A DNA stretch of 64,000 bases from Megascapheus bottae (lineage: Eukaryota; Chordata; Mammalia; Rodentia; Geomyidae): NCBI GenBank assembly GCA_024803745.1, contig JANJXV010000130.1:734501-798500 (forward strand), written 5' to 3'. Below the pieces are notes generated by a model that saw only the letters and a list, made by a program, of their open reading frames with translations, was not told the DNA's origin and made no database searches. A program made the position numbers and the translations under genes. Positions 1-11,880 of this stretch are shown here, piece by piece (the first letter of the stretch is position 1; each line of letters starts with the position of its first letter).

Positions 1-524
1 TACTCAACTCAAATACATTATCCTCTACAATGATGCAGTAAAGAAAAAGATCATGTTAGGAAAAGAACTGTAAAATCTTTTTTGTTACCTCCCAAACTGT
101 AAGTGAAAAGTCCAGCCTTCTTCCATTCAAATTGTTTGTCTCAGGTACTTATCACAGCAGTGACCAACTGACTGACACCTTATCTCTTTTTGTTTCTTCT
201 CTGAGTCACTGTACTCTAGCAGTATTGACAACTTCACTGTCTTGAAATAGACCTAAAGCATTTTGAGTCTACCATTTCCTCTGCTGGGAACATTCACACT
301 CAAAGTATTTGATATCCTTGTAACAATTCCATTCCTGACAACAGCTTGGCCTTTCATCAAATGTGACATTGTTTGCTGAAACCTCCCCTGATTCATCCTT
401 TTAAAAATTCCCTATGCTCTCTTTTTCACCTGTTGCTCTATAACCTAGGTAACTTATTTGATTATGAACATACCTATGTCTATCTATAAATATGTATACC
501 ACATTCATCTTTTAATTTTTGTTT
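1..524. other. Unassigned non-coding DNA
   Basis: AT-rich sequence with no open frame, splice-site pair, repeat end or motif cluster that I can support. Nothing recognised. Confidence 0.5.
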
Positions 525-645
525 TCATGAGGGCAGGAATCTCCTTTTATCTGTGTCTGTTCACTTCTGAATCTCTGAAATAGTTGTTTGGCACCTGGCA
601 GACATTCAATTACTATTTTATAACTTAAGAAACAAATAAATGGGT
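525..645 (+). mobile_element. L2 LINE 3' end fragment
   Basis: Contains the degraded L2 tail signature: a 'gagggcagg' block, then a 'tgtctgttcac' block, then 'ggcacctggcagacattcaat' in that order, followed by an AATAAA-like end. The order and spacing match the L2 3' terminus, but heavy divergence makes this a family-level call from memory. Confidence 0.6.
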
Positions 646-3600
646 CAACCTGAATGAGGTTAAAATACCTCATTAAGATCATTAAGATAAAATTAAAAGT
701 GTCAGAATACTCTATGCACATGTATGTACATGAAAAATGTGGCTTTCTGTGATTGGTTTGGGATGGCAGGGAAGGGTTTGGGATGGCAAGGAGGGAGAAT
801 AACAAAAAGGACGAGTATGCTTATGTGGACATGTCAATGTTAATGATGTCTGCAAAAAGGGACACTTTCCAGAAGAAAGTGAAGAGTAGCTGATTTGATA
901 ATTTTTTTTTTGCTAAAAAGTGTGAATAAGACAGAAAACTGGATTAACAGCGCAGGAATCCTCTACAGTTGTAATCCCCCCCCTTACATGAAGGAGTCTT
1001 GTCTCCCCAGGGAGCCAGGTGGCAGGAAGCCCTTCCCACTGTGAAGACTAGTTTGCAGAATTCCATGATTTGGGGGCTTGGGAAAAAGTGAAAATATGCA
1101 GTGTTTATGCAAAAATAAAGTCTATTCAATGACTTCAAGCCAGTGTTTCCACATGAAAACACCAAGACTGAAAGAAAAATTATGAAATCCAAAGATTAAA
1201 TATAAAAGTCACTTCGATACGATTAATGCATACTATGTATAATAAGATTCTTAGCTTCCGTCCTTGCAAATTATCAGTTGCCAAAGTTAAGGTAAGTAAA
1301 GTTATTTTCTACAAGGACTGTTCCATTTTCCTTTGTTATATAGACATTCATTCTTCTCCAACTGAAAAGAATTGCACATTGTAAGTGTAGATTCATAGTT
1401 CTCTATCCCCAAAAGAGAATCAAAGTAGCTCAATGTTTCTCAGTTAGCTAAGAGACTACTATGACATGTTTCCAACAGAGCATCTCTCTGGAAAACAATA
1501 CTTGTGAATTATAAATTACAGAAACAAGCAACCCCTGGTTAAGGAAAAATCAAATGGAGTAATTCAGACTCTCCGAGAGTGACAAGTGAATAGCTTGCCT
1601 TGTTGTGTAAAAGAACAAGTTTCCTGTCTCCTGGCTGTCCTCTGTCCACTAAAGAGTCAACAACATTTTATTGTTTCTCAGTACTCCATTTGGTGCATCT
1701 CAACTTGCTTTTTATATTGCCTTAGTTTATGAAAATAAATGTTGTACTTTCCTGGTGGGACCAAAAATAAATGATGGCTCATACTGTACGTGGGTTCTTG
1801 CTCATGACAATCCAGACTGCTAACAGATTGTTAATATGTTAACAGTTCTATTATAAGATGCTCAAAAATGTAATTTTAAGGCCATTTGTGGAGCTGGATT
1901 CTGCATGCCAGGGGTCATCAGGACTGACATAGCTGAGAAGCTGTATGACCTCTCCACTCAGGTGTCTGCAAAGGTGTGAAGGGTGAGATAACCCAGCAGT
2001 TTAGGGTAGCAGTTTTCAAGCTGTTCTGTTTACCCAGGGGTAGCCATTTTGAGCAGAATATTAACTAAAATAATACAGTAAGTATGATCGAGTTCCTTTT
2101 GGTACAGAGCTACTTAAAATTAAACTAAGGGTATTTCACATCCAGAATTTTCTGGCAATGACAAGGGTGAAGAAAAATTACCAAAGGCTGAACTCAAAGA
2201 AATTAGTATGTATTTTGCAGTTCCTATTCTCAAAGATATTGGCAGAAACATTTAATCATATGTGATCCAAAATATTTAGCTTTGGTGTTATTCACATGTT
2301 TTATTTATTATTTATATATGTTACTTACAAATTACAAGGTGTTCCTACACAGATTCTTGATACTGATATTATAAAGGGGAAGTCTAGCATTAGGTAGGAA
2401 CCTCTGTGATATCACAAAGAAGAATATACAGAAACATACTTAGTCAGATAAACAGATAGGAGTACACTCCACACATTCATCTCGGTAAATTTTCACTGAA
2501 TGAGTGGCAACATTTTGAAAGAAAATATTTAGTAGAAGGTTGTTACCTACTGTCACAATTGCTACCCTCAAACACTAGATAGTAACAGCGAAGTCCAGCT
2601 ACTGATTTAGACTGACTCAGACAAATTTCATACAAGTCAATTTTCCTCAACACTTCAGTGCCATACACCACAGCAAATGTTTATACTCACAAAATTTCCA
2701 TAAGTCAGTGTGTACTCTTACCTTACGCTGTGGCGTTCAGTATTTTTTTTACAAAGTAAAGTATTATAGAGAGTATTTTCACATTGTTATTATGTGTTTT
2801 ACTTTAGTATTTGTGTATATTTATCATTTATACAACTGAAATTGTAGGGGAGTGTTTTGGTTTTTCAGGTGTCCACACCCCACCTGCTCATTCTCTCCCT
2901 CATATTACTAGGCAGAGGTGATATTTCAAGTAAACATGCAGAGCTTCTGTTTGCCAAGGATATTTAAATATTTTCATGATGATAACTTTATTTGGAAGCC
3001 AATTCTTTAAAAAGCCTTTAACCAGTACTCCAGATTTCCCAGCCTAGTATGTTTTTCCAGTAATTGCATATAAACGCATAGAGACAATTGCATGCTGATG
3101 CACTCTGACTGTTACAAGGCCCTGAGCCCAACTCTGAATTCCAAAGGTAGGTTCAGCATCACCTAAAACATACATTGAGTTTAAGGGAAAAAAATTCCTG
3201 AAAGAAACTAAAGAAGGCTCACTACTCCCCTAACTTACAACTAAATATACACAAAAACAATGGTAATATGCCAAGTGAGAAAACCCCAAATCAACTCAGA
3301 CCCGGTGATCATAAGGCCAGTGGGATGTGTGCACTGCACTGCACTGCTGGCCACGGCCACTGGGCTAGACCTCGTCCAGGTGAGGAAGAGGCTCCTTCTG
3401 ATACGCTCTCCACAACTCACACGCAAGTCATTCCATACATGAGAGCACGTCTGTTTTCTTCACAACTGTTATCTGGGAATAGAGCTATCTTCTTCCTAAA
3501 ACTATTATAAAGGACTTCAAACTCCCAGAAAAAAATAGAACTATTAGTGTTTTCTGGCATTTTTACATTTGTGTTATTTAAATGTAAGAAAGAAAATGTT

Positions 3601-6600
3601 ATTTTCTATAAGAATGCCTCCTAAATATAACAAAGCAAAAGGGCTAAAGAGACCAGGCCGAGCAGGATTCACAATCTTCCCAGGGCTAGAAGTTCAGCAA
3701 TAATGTTTGCCTAGCAAGCAAATCCTAGAGCTGCCAAATAGAAAACAAGCAAAACCTTTTCCAATTGTATTCCCTCTGAAACATTTAAAACTTCTGCCCA
3801 ATGACAATCCTTCCTGAAAAGGCCTTCTGAGGTCAGAGATACTTAGAACTGTGCGGAAGTATCAAGTCACATGGGAACAATGCATCGATGCAGGTCTTAT
3901 TACTTGTGATTAGAGTCAGATAACTAACCTCACACTATGACTTCTAATAAACATTTCTATACTATACTATAGTATTCTTGAAAGAACTCATACTGCTTTA
4001 CACAAAACATCTGCAGCTGTGAGGAGGAAAATGTCCACTGACTCACACTGGAGTTGGGGTATTTTGACATCATTTTCAAGGTAAGCAAACAGAGAGAGGT
4101 TAAATGACATTGGAAGGTCACATGTTTCCTCTTTCTGAAGGAAGATGATGGTTGCGTTGCAAATAAAGAGAACTTCAACCAGAGAGAATTAGTGGAGCAG
4201 TCACAATTTGACCTTTCACCCTCTGACTGTAGCAAGCTATTAGAATTGTGTATATATGTCATCGTTATACTATTCCATGAGAAATGAATTAACTAATTTC
4301 CATGCTGATACTCGTGCTGCTAGAAAATCATGCTTCCATTCAATTTTACATAAAAGTATACCAATGAATTTAGACTGTTCTACTAAATCTCATGTAATGT
4401 TAAGATTTTTATTATGTCAGGTAACTGAAACCATGTTCCCCATACTTCAGAATTTAACATATCAGAAAGCATGGAGAAGATACACAAATGTGTAGCTAAG
4501 TTGACAAAACTCGGGTTCCTTCTGAATTACTGTTATGTTTTTACTGCTGTCCCTGTAAGTCAGCAGTGTCAATGAGAAGCCTACTGTGTATGAATCAATA
4601 GATAATGAGATGAGTGAAGTTTTAGGATTGGAGGCCACTAACACTAGTTCTTTGCTATAGACTTTCAATCCCAGTTACAATATAATTATACTAACCTTAA
4701 TTTTCCAATGACAAATTTGAACATTTATTTGAGAATCACAAAACAGACGTTCCTCTGCTTACATGTTTCAAAATAGTACTCTTGTTGAATTTTAATGCAA
4801 CCAAGACATAATTCATATCATAAAAGAGATACAAACTTGTATGAGACTTTACTTACAAGTAGTTATTTTCAGATAAATTTGTATAAGAAAGACAAGGATG
4901 TTTGTATGGCACAGAAAACATGTAAAGGGGAATTTTTAGGGATAGTTATGATTTTAACGTAGCCGAGATTATGATGGAAATCAAGACAGTCTTTACGACC
5001 CATTTGATTGAATCGTATTGGTTAGCAAGGGTTAAGGGAGAATTTTTGGAACCAAATGTATTAAAAACTAGTTTGGAGAAAGAGAATACAATTAAATGAA
5101 TATAGAAAAAAAGAGATGATATGAGTACAAAAGGTGAGAAAAATCAAAGGAAAAGCTGTCTTTTTCCTTGTTGGTATTGTTTATATCAGTTTCCCTTTGT
5201 CCTCCTCTATCAATCTTCCCTACCTGGGAGTAACAGAACCACAAAAGCAAAATGGAAAGTATCAGTGGTAAATTAGCTTTCTTAGCTAGTGATAGATGTC
5301 TCATAATCAGGAAAGAAATAGGATAGCAATACAAACAGAAACTCAAGTATTTTGTGGTATCCAAACTACTGCATATTCTAACAGGGTACTGGAACTAGAG
5401 TTAACAAGTTCTCATTTAACCTCCTCTTCATCTTTAAAAGCAGCACTCAAAAGTCTTCACAGCTTAACTTGACTTTCAAGATCATGCATTTGGGATGTAT
5501 TTATCATTGTTCAGAATAGGGGAGGAAAGTGCCCAGGTAAAAGAAAGGCAATTTCGCAAAATGAATTAAAGATAATTCAAGAGAAAGGAGATTGACAAAG
5601 AAAGAAACACTTGCCACAACTGCATACATTTTACTTATTTAAGGTACAGATAATGAGATTTTATAATGATCCATACATAAGATTACCACATAAATAATTT
5701 TATTTTCTTAAAAAATGGGAAATGCTGACCAATTCTAATAGCTGAGAGATACCAGCCAGGTTTTTGAGGAAGTTATTTAGATGGGAGGAATGATGAGTAC
5801 AATAAAAGGACTCTGGATACCCCAGAACAGAAGAGCATAATAGAAGGAAATGTTTAAATAAGGAACTGTTTTAAGCAAGAGGTCATGAAGGGAATTAGCT
5901 GTTCCCACGAGTCCAGATGCTCCAAATCCACAGGAGCAATGGTAAGAATTCTATGTTTCACTGATAAGGGAATGAGGGGGATAAAAGAATTAAGCTGAAA
6001 TAGACATCCTAGGAGGAACTGGTACACATGCCATGGCCATACTCCAGTTATATTTGGAAAGAAACTAAATCAGAACAATGTAATTGGAGTTACATTTCTA
6101 AAGCAGAAAATAGATGAAAAAGTAACAAATGTATGGCTTCCTTCTGCCAAGTCCTGGGTAGAGAAGGAAAAAATCCACAACTTCTCAATACTTCGCAAAG
6201 AACCACTAGTCTTGAAAATAAGAACCAGCATCCTAGCAAAAGCAGAAAATACAGGAAACAACATCACGAGACCGAGACGTGTCACTTACTACTCAAAGTA
6301 GTGAAAGATGCAGCAAACCTGCAGATTTTAACCATAGGGTTTTGAAATAGAACAGAAAATAGGGTGCTTGAAAAAGAACAGAAGAGGTTTACTCATCCTT
6401 CTCCTTAGAGTTAAGACCAATCTCCTAGTTTGTTCCTTGGTTCTAAACAAAGTAGAAACAATCATAAGCATCTGGATAGAACATAAAATGATCCTTGTAC
6501 ACTCTTCATGCAAGATAGACACCAGGAAGAAATCTTTTATTCAAGGAAGTAGGGTTTGCCCTGTTGAAGAGATAGGAGAGTGAGTAGGTAGGTGCTGGAG

Positions 6601-7366
6601 AAGGATCTTCTGTAGAATTATGAGTCAACCCAAGAAAACTAAATTTCTGTATCATAAAATTAGCCAGCAAAACAGAAAGAACAGTTCAAAAACATGAAAC
6701 TTGCTTAGCTTGATTTCTGTTTATATTGGTGAAGTACTTGCTCATTGAGGATCAATATTTCCACTGCAAACAACAAGCAAACTTGACTAAAATATAAAAT
6801 GACTTACGTCTGGAAAGCACTGGGGAGATTCCAAGGTGTTAAGAATTTGAGAACCAAGATCAAGGAGAGAGAGAAAGGATAAAAGCAAGAGACCTAAATA
6901 CCAAATCACCACATGGAATGTACAAGTTCTAACATCCGAGCTGAAAATAAAATCATGGGGTAGTTGCTAAGAGATGGAGTAGGTAGATCCACTTTTAAGC
7001 TTTGTCACCAAGTTTATAAAACAAACTTTGACAGTCATAAAAGAGGACACGGGTATTTTCTGCATGATTTTACTGATGTTAAGGCTCTACTTTGCATAAA
7101 AATGTTGAAAGAAAGCAACATTTGATCGTTGGCAAGTGGCATGCAGAGATGGAGAAACTTGAGAATACATATACCATACTAGCAACACTCTCCTTTTTGA
7201 GAAGTGAATTTTAGAAGTGCCCTTAAGATAACAGTCCAATAAGTCACATTTTTATTAGTATTTGATATGTATTTTTGTGTAAATACAACATATGTATGTA
7301 AATACATATGTATGTAAATACGATAAAAATTAGGCTGTATCTAGTATCGGTAACATTACTCCATTT
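646..7366. other. Long AT-rich stretch without recognised genes
   Basis: About 6.7 kb with no lineage-specific SINE, no long open frame and no repeat I can name. A consensus splice donor (AAG/GTAAGT) sits at 1289-1297 and an AATAAA lies near 1733, but neither has a partner signal. 5.5-7.0 kb is purine-rich on the plus strand. It may be unique intronic or intergenic DNA or repeats too old to recognise. Confidence 0.45.
7288..7319. repeat. Two-unit 16-bp tandem repeat
   Basis: Two perfect copies of acatatgtatgtaaat lie head to tail inside an AT-rich tract. This is a short tandem duplication of the simple-repeat type. Confidence 0.8.
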
Positions 7367-8258
7367 ATGAGGCAGCACTGTCATGATGTAATGACTTTCT
7401 AAAGGTCTCACCTCAACACAGCAATGAAATTCCAAAAGGGTGTAGAGGAGTCATTCCACCTGCGAACATCCTGCCCTGGATCCTCCACAGTTCATGTCTA
7501 ATTCATGTCTTCTGCAAACACAATATACATCCATTCTATACTCCATAGCTCCCCACATCCTCACGTATTCCAACAGCAACTCAACAGCAACTCACAGGTC
7601 CAAACTCTCAGCTAAATCAGACATAACTAGACCTAAAACATGATTCATCCTGAGGCAAATTCTGTCTAGCTAGGATGTTTTAAATCAAAGTGTTAAGGTT
7701 AAGTGCTTCTCAAACACAGTGGAAGGACATACATCAAAAAAGAAATGGACAACAGGACCCACGTAAATTCACACAAGGAAAGCAACATTAGACCCCAAAC
7801 TCTATACCAGTTCTCTGCATGTGTTCTCTATTGGACACACAGTGGTGGTTGACACCACAAAGCCTTTGGCAACCCTGCTTCTTTGGCTTTGTAAGTTCAT
7901 CTATCATATATTTTTCTTCCACAAAGCTCTAAAGCAGAGAGAGACTGCAGAAAGGATGGGTTTTACTCCATCTTCCAGGAAATTGTTCTCCATTTCCACC
8001 ATAGATTGGCTAACTATACTTCCATCAGCATTCTGTCAAATTACCTAAGCACTCTTCTTAGAGGATTCAGACTTTCTCTACAGCACCCTTCTTTCTCCCA
8101 ATCCTCACCAGCACAAACCTCAATATGTTGCTAGTGACAATACCGGTTTTCTGGCCTGCTCTTCCAAATTCTTCTGGTTTTTATCCAGCTTCAAAGCTGC
8201 TTCCACATGTTTAACTATTTGCTATAGTGATAGTCTCACTTTTCAATATCAATTTTCT
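7367..8258 (-). mobile_element. MaLR (ERVL-related) internal region and 3' LTR remnant
   Basis: Read in reverse, 7367-7460 resembles the start of an MST/THE1-type LTR ('ctaaaggtctcacctc' block). 7461-8258 then follows the plan of the MaLR internal sequence: the 'tccaaactctcagctaaatcag' block, then 'gattcatcctgaggcaaattc', and 'aaagctgcttccacat' shortly before the next LTR. It is heavily decayed with no usable reading frame, a fossil endogenous retroelement. The identification rests on remembered consensus blocks. Confidence 0.7.
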
Positions 8259-8420
8259 TTTTTAGTCTGTTTTGTGATGCAGTCGCTATACCACAGACTG
8301 GGTTAATCATAATCAGTAGAAGTTTTTTTTTGTCTCATAGTTCTGGAGACTGGGAAGTCTGAGATTGAGAGACTGCATCTGGGAGGTGCTTCGTGCTATG
8401 TCTAAAAAGACAGCAGGACA
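8259..8420 (-). mobile_element. MaLR 5' LTR fragment of the same insertion
   Basis: Resembles the reverse complement of the 3' part of an MST/THE1-type LTR: 'ttagtctgttttgtgatgc', then 'ccacagactgggttaat', then 'tagttctggagactggg'. It directly abuts the internal region to the left in the orientation expected of one minus-strand provirus. Confidence 0.7.
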
Positions 8421-8930
8421 AACACAAAGTATGATAGAGAGAAGAAAAAAGCTCAAAGAAATTCACCTTTTTTTGAGAGACTTTTGAGAGTTAGAAAAGC
8501 CTACAAACCATAACAAATAATCTATTCTAAACATGGCAGTTGTAGCTGAACATCTTTGATATTTTCTCCAGTTTCTTACTAATTTAAAACACTTTGTAGT
8601 CTGTGAGCTGGGAGTTGTAAACCTTAAAAAGGTTGTATTATCAAACATTTAAAACAAATGTAGAAAAATTCATATGTAAAATCTTAATAAAAAACACATA
8701 AGAGGTAGAATACTAATTTATAGGAGCTATTTCCAAAAAAGAAATAATCTATAACTAAGTTACAAACATGATTATGAACATAGATCACCATTTTAAAATA
8801 TCTCTGGATTGAAAGAATGCCACGGTTTATAAAACTGTATTATTTCTGGTGAGATGATTTTTATGGCTAAGTAAATCAAAAGGTAAGATTTTAAGCAAAA
8901 ATTTAATATCAATCAAACTGTTTTATATTA
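8421..8930. other. Unassigned AT-rich DNA
   Basis: No repeat boundary, open frame or motif cluster that I can defend. It may include more of the decayed LTR to its left. Confidence 0.4.
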
Positions 8931-9177
8931 TTTCTTTTTTTCTTTTTTTATTGTAATTAATAAAAGGGTTACATGATATTTGCCAGATAGAAGGTGCATT
9001 CATTCACATACATTAATACCCTTTCACATGTCTTGGTACCCATTAACCTCTCCCCCACCCACCACCCACCCCCTGTCTTGGTTTTACCCCTTGCCTATCA
9101 AATTTCAAATAACCAAATACAAATAAATTCGATATATCAGATAACAAAGTGAGATACTGTAACAATATGAGTTACCC
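8931..9177 (-). mobile_element. L1 3' UTR, 5'-truncated, copy 1
   Basis: On the minus strand it ends in an AATAAA-like signal and A-rich tail (plus-strand tttttattgtaattaataa at 8947). A C-rich block at 9052-9073 reads on the minus strand as G5-T-G3-TGGT-G3-T-G5, the polypurine, G-quadruplex-prone tract typical of mammalian L1 3' UTRs. The same sequence recurs at 10436, 11106 and 51018, so it is an interspersed repeat. Assignment to L1 is inferred from the tail plus the G tract. Confidence 0.65.
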
Positions 9178-9234
9178 AAGGGACAGCAAAGGAGATGAAA
9201 GATAACATAGTAGATTAAGGACAACAATCATTCA

Positions 9235-9560
9235 TTATATGGCTTTTGTTTAATTATTATAATATTTATCATCTAAGCAGAAGTGCATCTTGTGTATTGG
9301 AAACTGCAGCACCAAATTGTTGAATTATTTCTTAACGCTGCCTCTAACTTCCTTTACATAGCAGCAATAGATTTTGTTTTGATCTTGATTTTTTTAGTGA
9401 TTCAGTCCATATAGAGAATTAATAATTAATCTGGTCCTAATATCAATAGCCTGTGAAATACTAAATTAACTGACATTCTGGATTCTTAATTACTGTTTTC
9501 CAAGTTAGCATTGATCTTTTCATGGTTGGCTATGGTGCACATTAGATATCTATAAGCAGC
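9235..9560. promoter_or_regulatory. Candidate conserved non-coding element, homeodomain-rich
   Basis: AT-rich but compositionally complex, with no repeat resemblance. It carries TTAATAATTAATCTG at 9419-9433 plus several other TAAT cores (near 9253, 9478 and 9488), the kind of clustering seen in developmental enhancers. No conservation data are available, so this is a motif-based guess. Confidence 0.25.
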
Positions 9561-9603
9561 TCCAACAGCAACTGGGACATTGTAGGGTGCTCAATAATGT
9601 TTT

Positions 9604-9712
9604 ATTGTTTTTGGTCGTGGGACCTGAACTCTGGGTCTCGGCATTGGCCCTGAGCTCTTCAGCCCATAGCTACCACCCTACATCTTGAGCCACAGCACCA
9701 CTTCCTGCTCAA
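9604..9712 (-). mobile_element. Truncated composite SINE (right monomer only)
   Basis: Reverse-complement right half of the B1-like/tRNA-like composite SINE ('gacctgaactctgggtctc', 'cttgagccacagcaccact'), with its T-rich tail on the left. The left monomer is missing. It is the first lineage-type SINE in the window. Confidence 0.75.
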
Positions 9713-10435
9713 TGAATTTTTGTTATTATTTTAGGAACCAGAATTGGCCACCACACAATAGAAAAATTATTGCTCACAAACATCACATTAATATATAAAA
9801 GAGAATGGCTATTAATATCTTTGAAATACATTGTGAAAATATGGCAAGAAAATAAAAAGGTAGCTTGTTAATGATAATCACACTGATAAGACTTATTATT
9901 CCTTGTATATTCTACATATGTTCATTCAGCAGGTTTCTCATGTTGAGTACAACAGACTACATAAAGGTAAAGCAAAAAGTAATTCTTGTCCTATAGGATT
10001 TAGTCTAGAAAGAGAAATAGAAATCTTATTATACAGGTGAAATTTGTTTTTGTAGAGCTCACTGTGAAACCAACAGTAAAAATACCTACTTAGTATGAGG
10101 ATAACTATGTACATGTTAAGACTTGAAGGAAGAGTATAAGGGTAGGGCAATAATCTCTACCATGAAAGAAGAACCCCATACTTGGAGTTTGCAGTACATA
10201 CAGAAATCTACATAATAGTTCAAGGTAGCTCTCAGGAACGAGAAACTACCAGAATAAATGAAGCTCATACCACTGAGAAAATCTGAAAAAGTTCTCAGGA
10301 AATTTGTGAGACCTACATACATACACAGTTAATTATTTGAAATGTAAATATAATTGAGAATGCTATATTTATTTTTAAATCCGTATTCCCAGTGATCACA
10401 TAAGTCCTGAGTAGAAAGTATATCAGAAGAAAAAT
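9713..10435. other. Unassigned AT-rich DNA between repeats
   Basis: Nothing recognised. Because it lies between two related L1 3' fragments in opposite orientations, part of it may be degraded LINE sequence. Confidence 0.35.
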
Positions 10436-10550
10436 CACAATTGCAAACATGAGAAAGGGTAGTAATGTTTGTGAAGTAATATATCTTCTATCTGGCAAAT
10501 ATAATATAACCCTTCTATTAATTACAATAAAAATACCTTAAAAAAGAAAA
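10436..10550 (+). mobile_element. L1 3' end, diverged copy 4 (plus strand)
   Basis: Shares 'cttctatctggcaaatat' and 'attaattacaataaaaat' with the copies at 8931, 11106 and 51018, but in the opposite orientation. It ends in AATAAA (10527-10532) and an A-rich tail. The G-rich tract of the other copies is not visible, so it is truncated or older. Confidence 0.65.
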
Positions 10551-11105
10551 TTTACATTTTCCGACAGTATTTGTGGAGCATTATATTTCTGCTTTTGTTA
10601 GCTCCAATTTCTACAGGCAGATCTACATATGAACATTCCTGGACAGTCTTCACTTTAAAATGTTGATTCAGTACCCAAGTAATTTTAACTCCCTTAGTCC
10701 ATAGGCTATGGGAGTGAAATCACAATTTCAACAAGTGCTGGAGGCCTAGGATGTATAGGTATAGGTACCAGAATATACCTAGACAGCTTTATCATATCCA
10801 TGTTCCTCCATAATGCCTAATATTCTCTATGTGATCCATTCTTGTACTAGAACTATTACTCTTCAAAAACCTCAAGGTGTTCAAGGAAGAACTGAGCTTC
10901 TTTCCCAAAAGAAATGCCAGTTCCTTAATAGCAGGGTATATACCTCAGATTATATCTTAACCTTTCACCATTACAATTGTAATTATAATTAACTTTTGTT
11001 GAGTTTTTGTTGCAGACCCTGTTAAAAAGAGACTTAAATAAATTAGAGATCTAATTAAACTCGACAGTTCAGTAACTATTTCTTAAATGCTTTCCTCTCC
11101 CACAT
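10551..11105. other. Unassigned DNA
   Basis: Mixed-composition non-coding sequence with no recognised repeat or gene signal. Confidence 0.4.
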
Positions 11106-11348
11106 TTTTTACATTTTAAATATATTTTTGTAATTAATAGAAGGGTTACATTATATTCACCAGATAGAAGGTGAATTACTTCACATACATTGATACCCTT
11201 TCTCATGTCTTGTTCCCCATTTCCCTCCCTCCATCCTCGCCACTCATCTTGTTTCCCCCCTTCCCTATCCTATTTCAAATAACCAAATAAACATATACAA
11301 TATATCAGATAAAAGGTAAAATACCGTTACAATATGAGGTAACCAACT
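11106..11348 (-). mobile_element. L1 3' UTR, copy 2
   Basis: Reverse-orientation copy of the 8931 repeat: 'tgtaattaatagaagggtta', 'agatagaaggtgaattactt', then a C-rich stretch and 'caatatatcagataaaaggt'. The C-rich block is more broken up than in copy 1. A SINE with a clear target duplication is inserted just to the right. Confidence 0.65.
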
Positions 11349-11362
11349 CTCCCACAATTTTT

Positions 11363-11545
11363 TTGGCAGTCCTGGGCTTAAGCTCAGGGCCTGAGGACTG
11401 TCCCTGGACTTTCTCAAGGCTAGAACTCTACCACTTGAGCCTCAGCACCACTCCTGGCTTTTAAGTATATGGTACCAAGGAATCGAACCCGGGTCTTCAT
11501 GTATGCTAGTCAAGCACTCTACCGCTACGCCAAACTCCCAGTCCA
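11363..11545 (-). mobile_element. IDL-Geo-type dimeric SINE
   Basis: Reverse complement of the tRNA-Ala/ID-like left monomer ('gaatcgaacccgggtcttca', B-box side, and 'caagcactctaccgctacgcc', A-box side) joined to the right monomer. Flanked by a perfect 14-bp target-site duplication, ctcccacaattttt, at 11349-11362 and 11546-11559. The T-run at its left is the reverse of the A tail. A clean, fairly young insertion inside an L1 fragment. Confidence 0.9.
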
Positions 11546-11559
11546 CTCCCACAATTTTT

Positions 11560-11880
11560 ATAGTTAATTTTCAACATAGCATCTAGTGAGTATCACCAAT
11601 ACATTTGTTCACCCTGTGTCCCACCATTTCAGTGCCCCTCTCCCTCCCCCAAATAGATAACATACATACCAGACAAAAGGTACAGAAATCACAAGTGGTG
11701 GCAAAGGAGAAAACAGACAAACATCAAAAAGACAAAAGGCAAAAATCAAAAGGCAAACAGCAAAAACCAAAGTCTTATCTCCATCTCTTGTAGTTCATTT
11801 CTATAAATCGTATTTCTGTATGATCATATGCACATAGCTATTGAGTTTTTTGATCTAGAATGTGCCTATAATTCTCCAAG
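11560..11880 (-). mobile_element. Probable continuation of the L1 3' UTR beyond the SINE
   Basis: Contains a second C-rich block (near 11635-11652) and an A/C-rich run of 'caaaaa' units (11700-11770), consistent with the upstream part of a rodent L1 3' UTR continuing from the copy at 11106. It cannot be compared with a second copy here, so confidence is low. Confidence 0.35.

Noticed and set aside
1289..1297. Consensus splice donor AAG/GTAAGT
   Set aside because: No acceptor with a pyrimidine tract lies within a plausible exon length upstream.
3290..3400. Small GC-richer patch considered as a CpG island
   Set aside because: Only a handful of CpGs over about 100 bp; far below island length and density.
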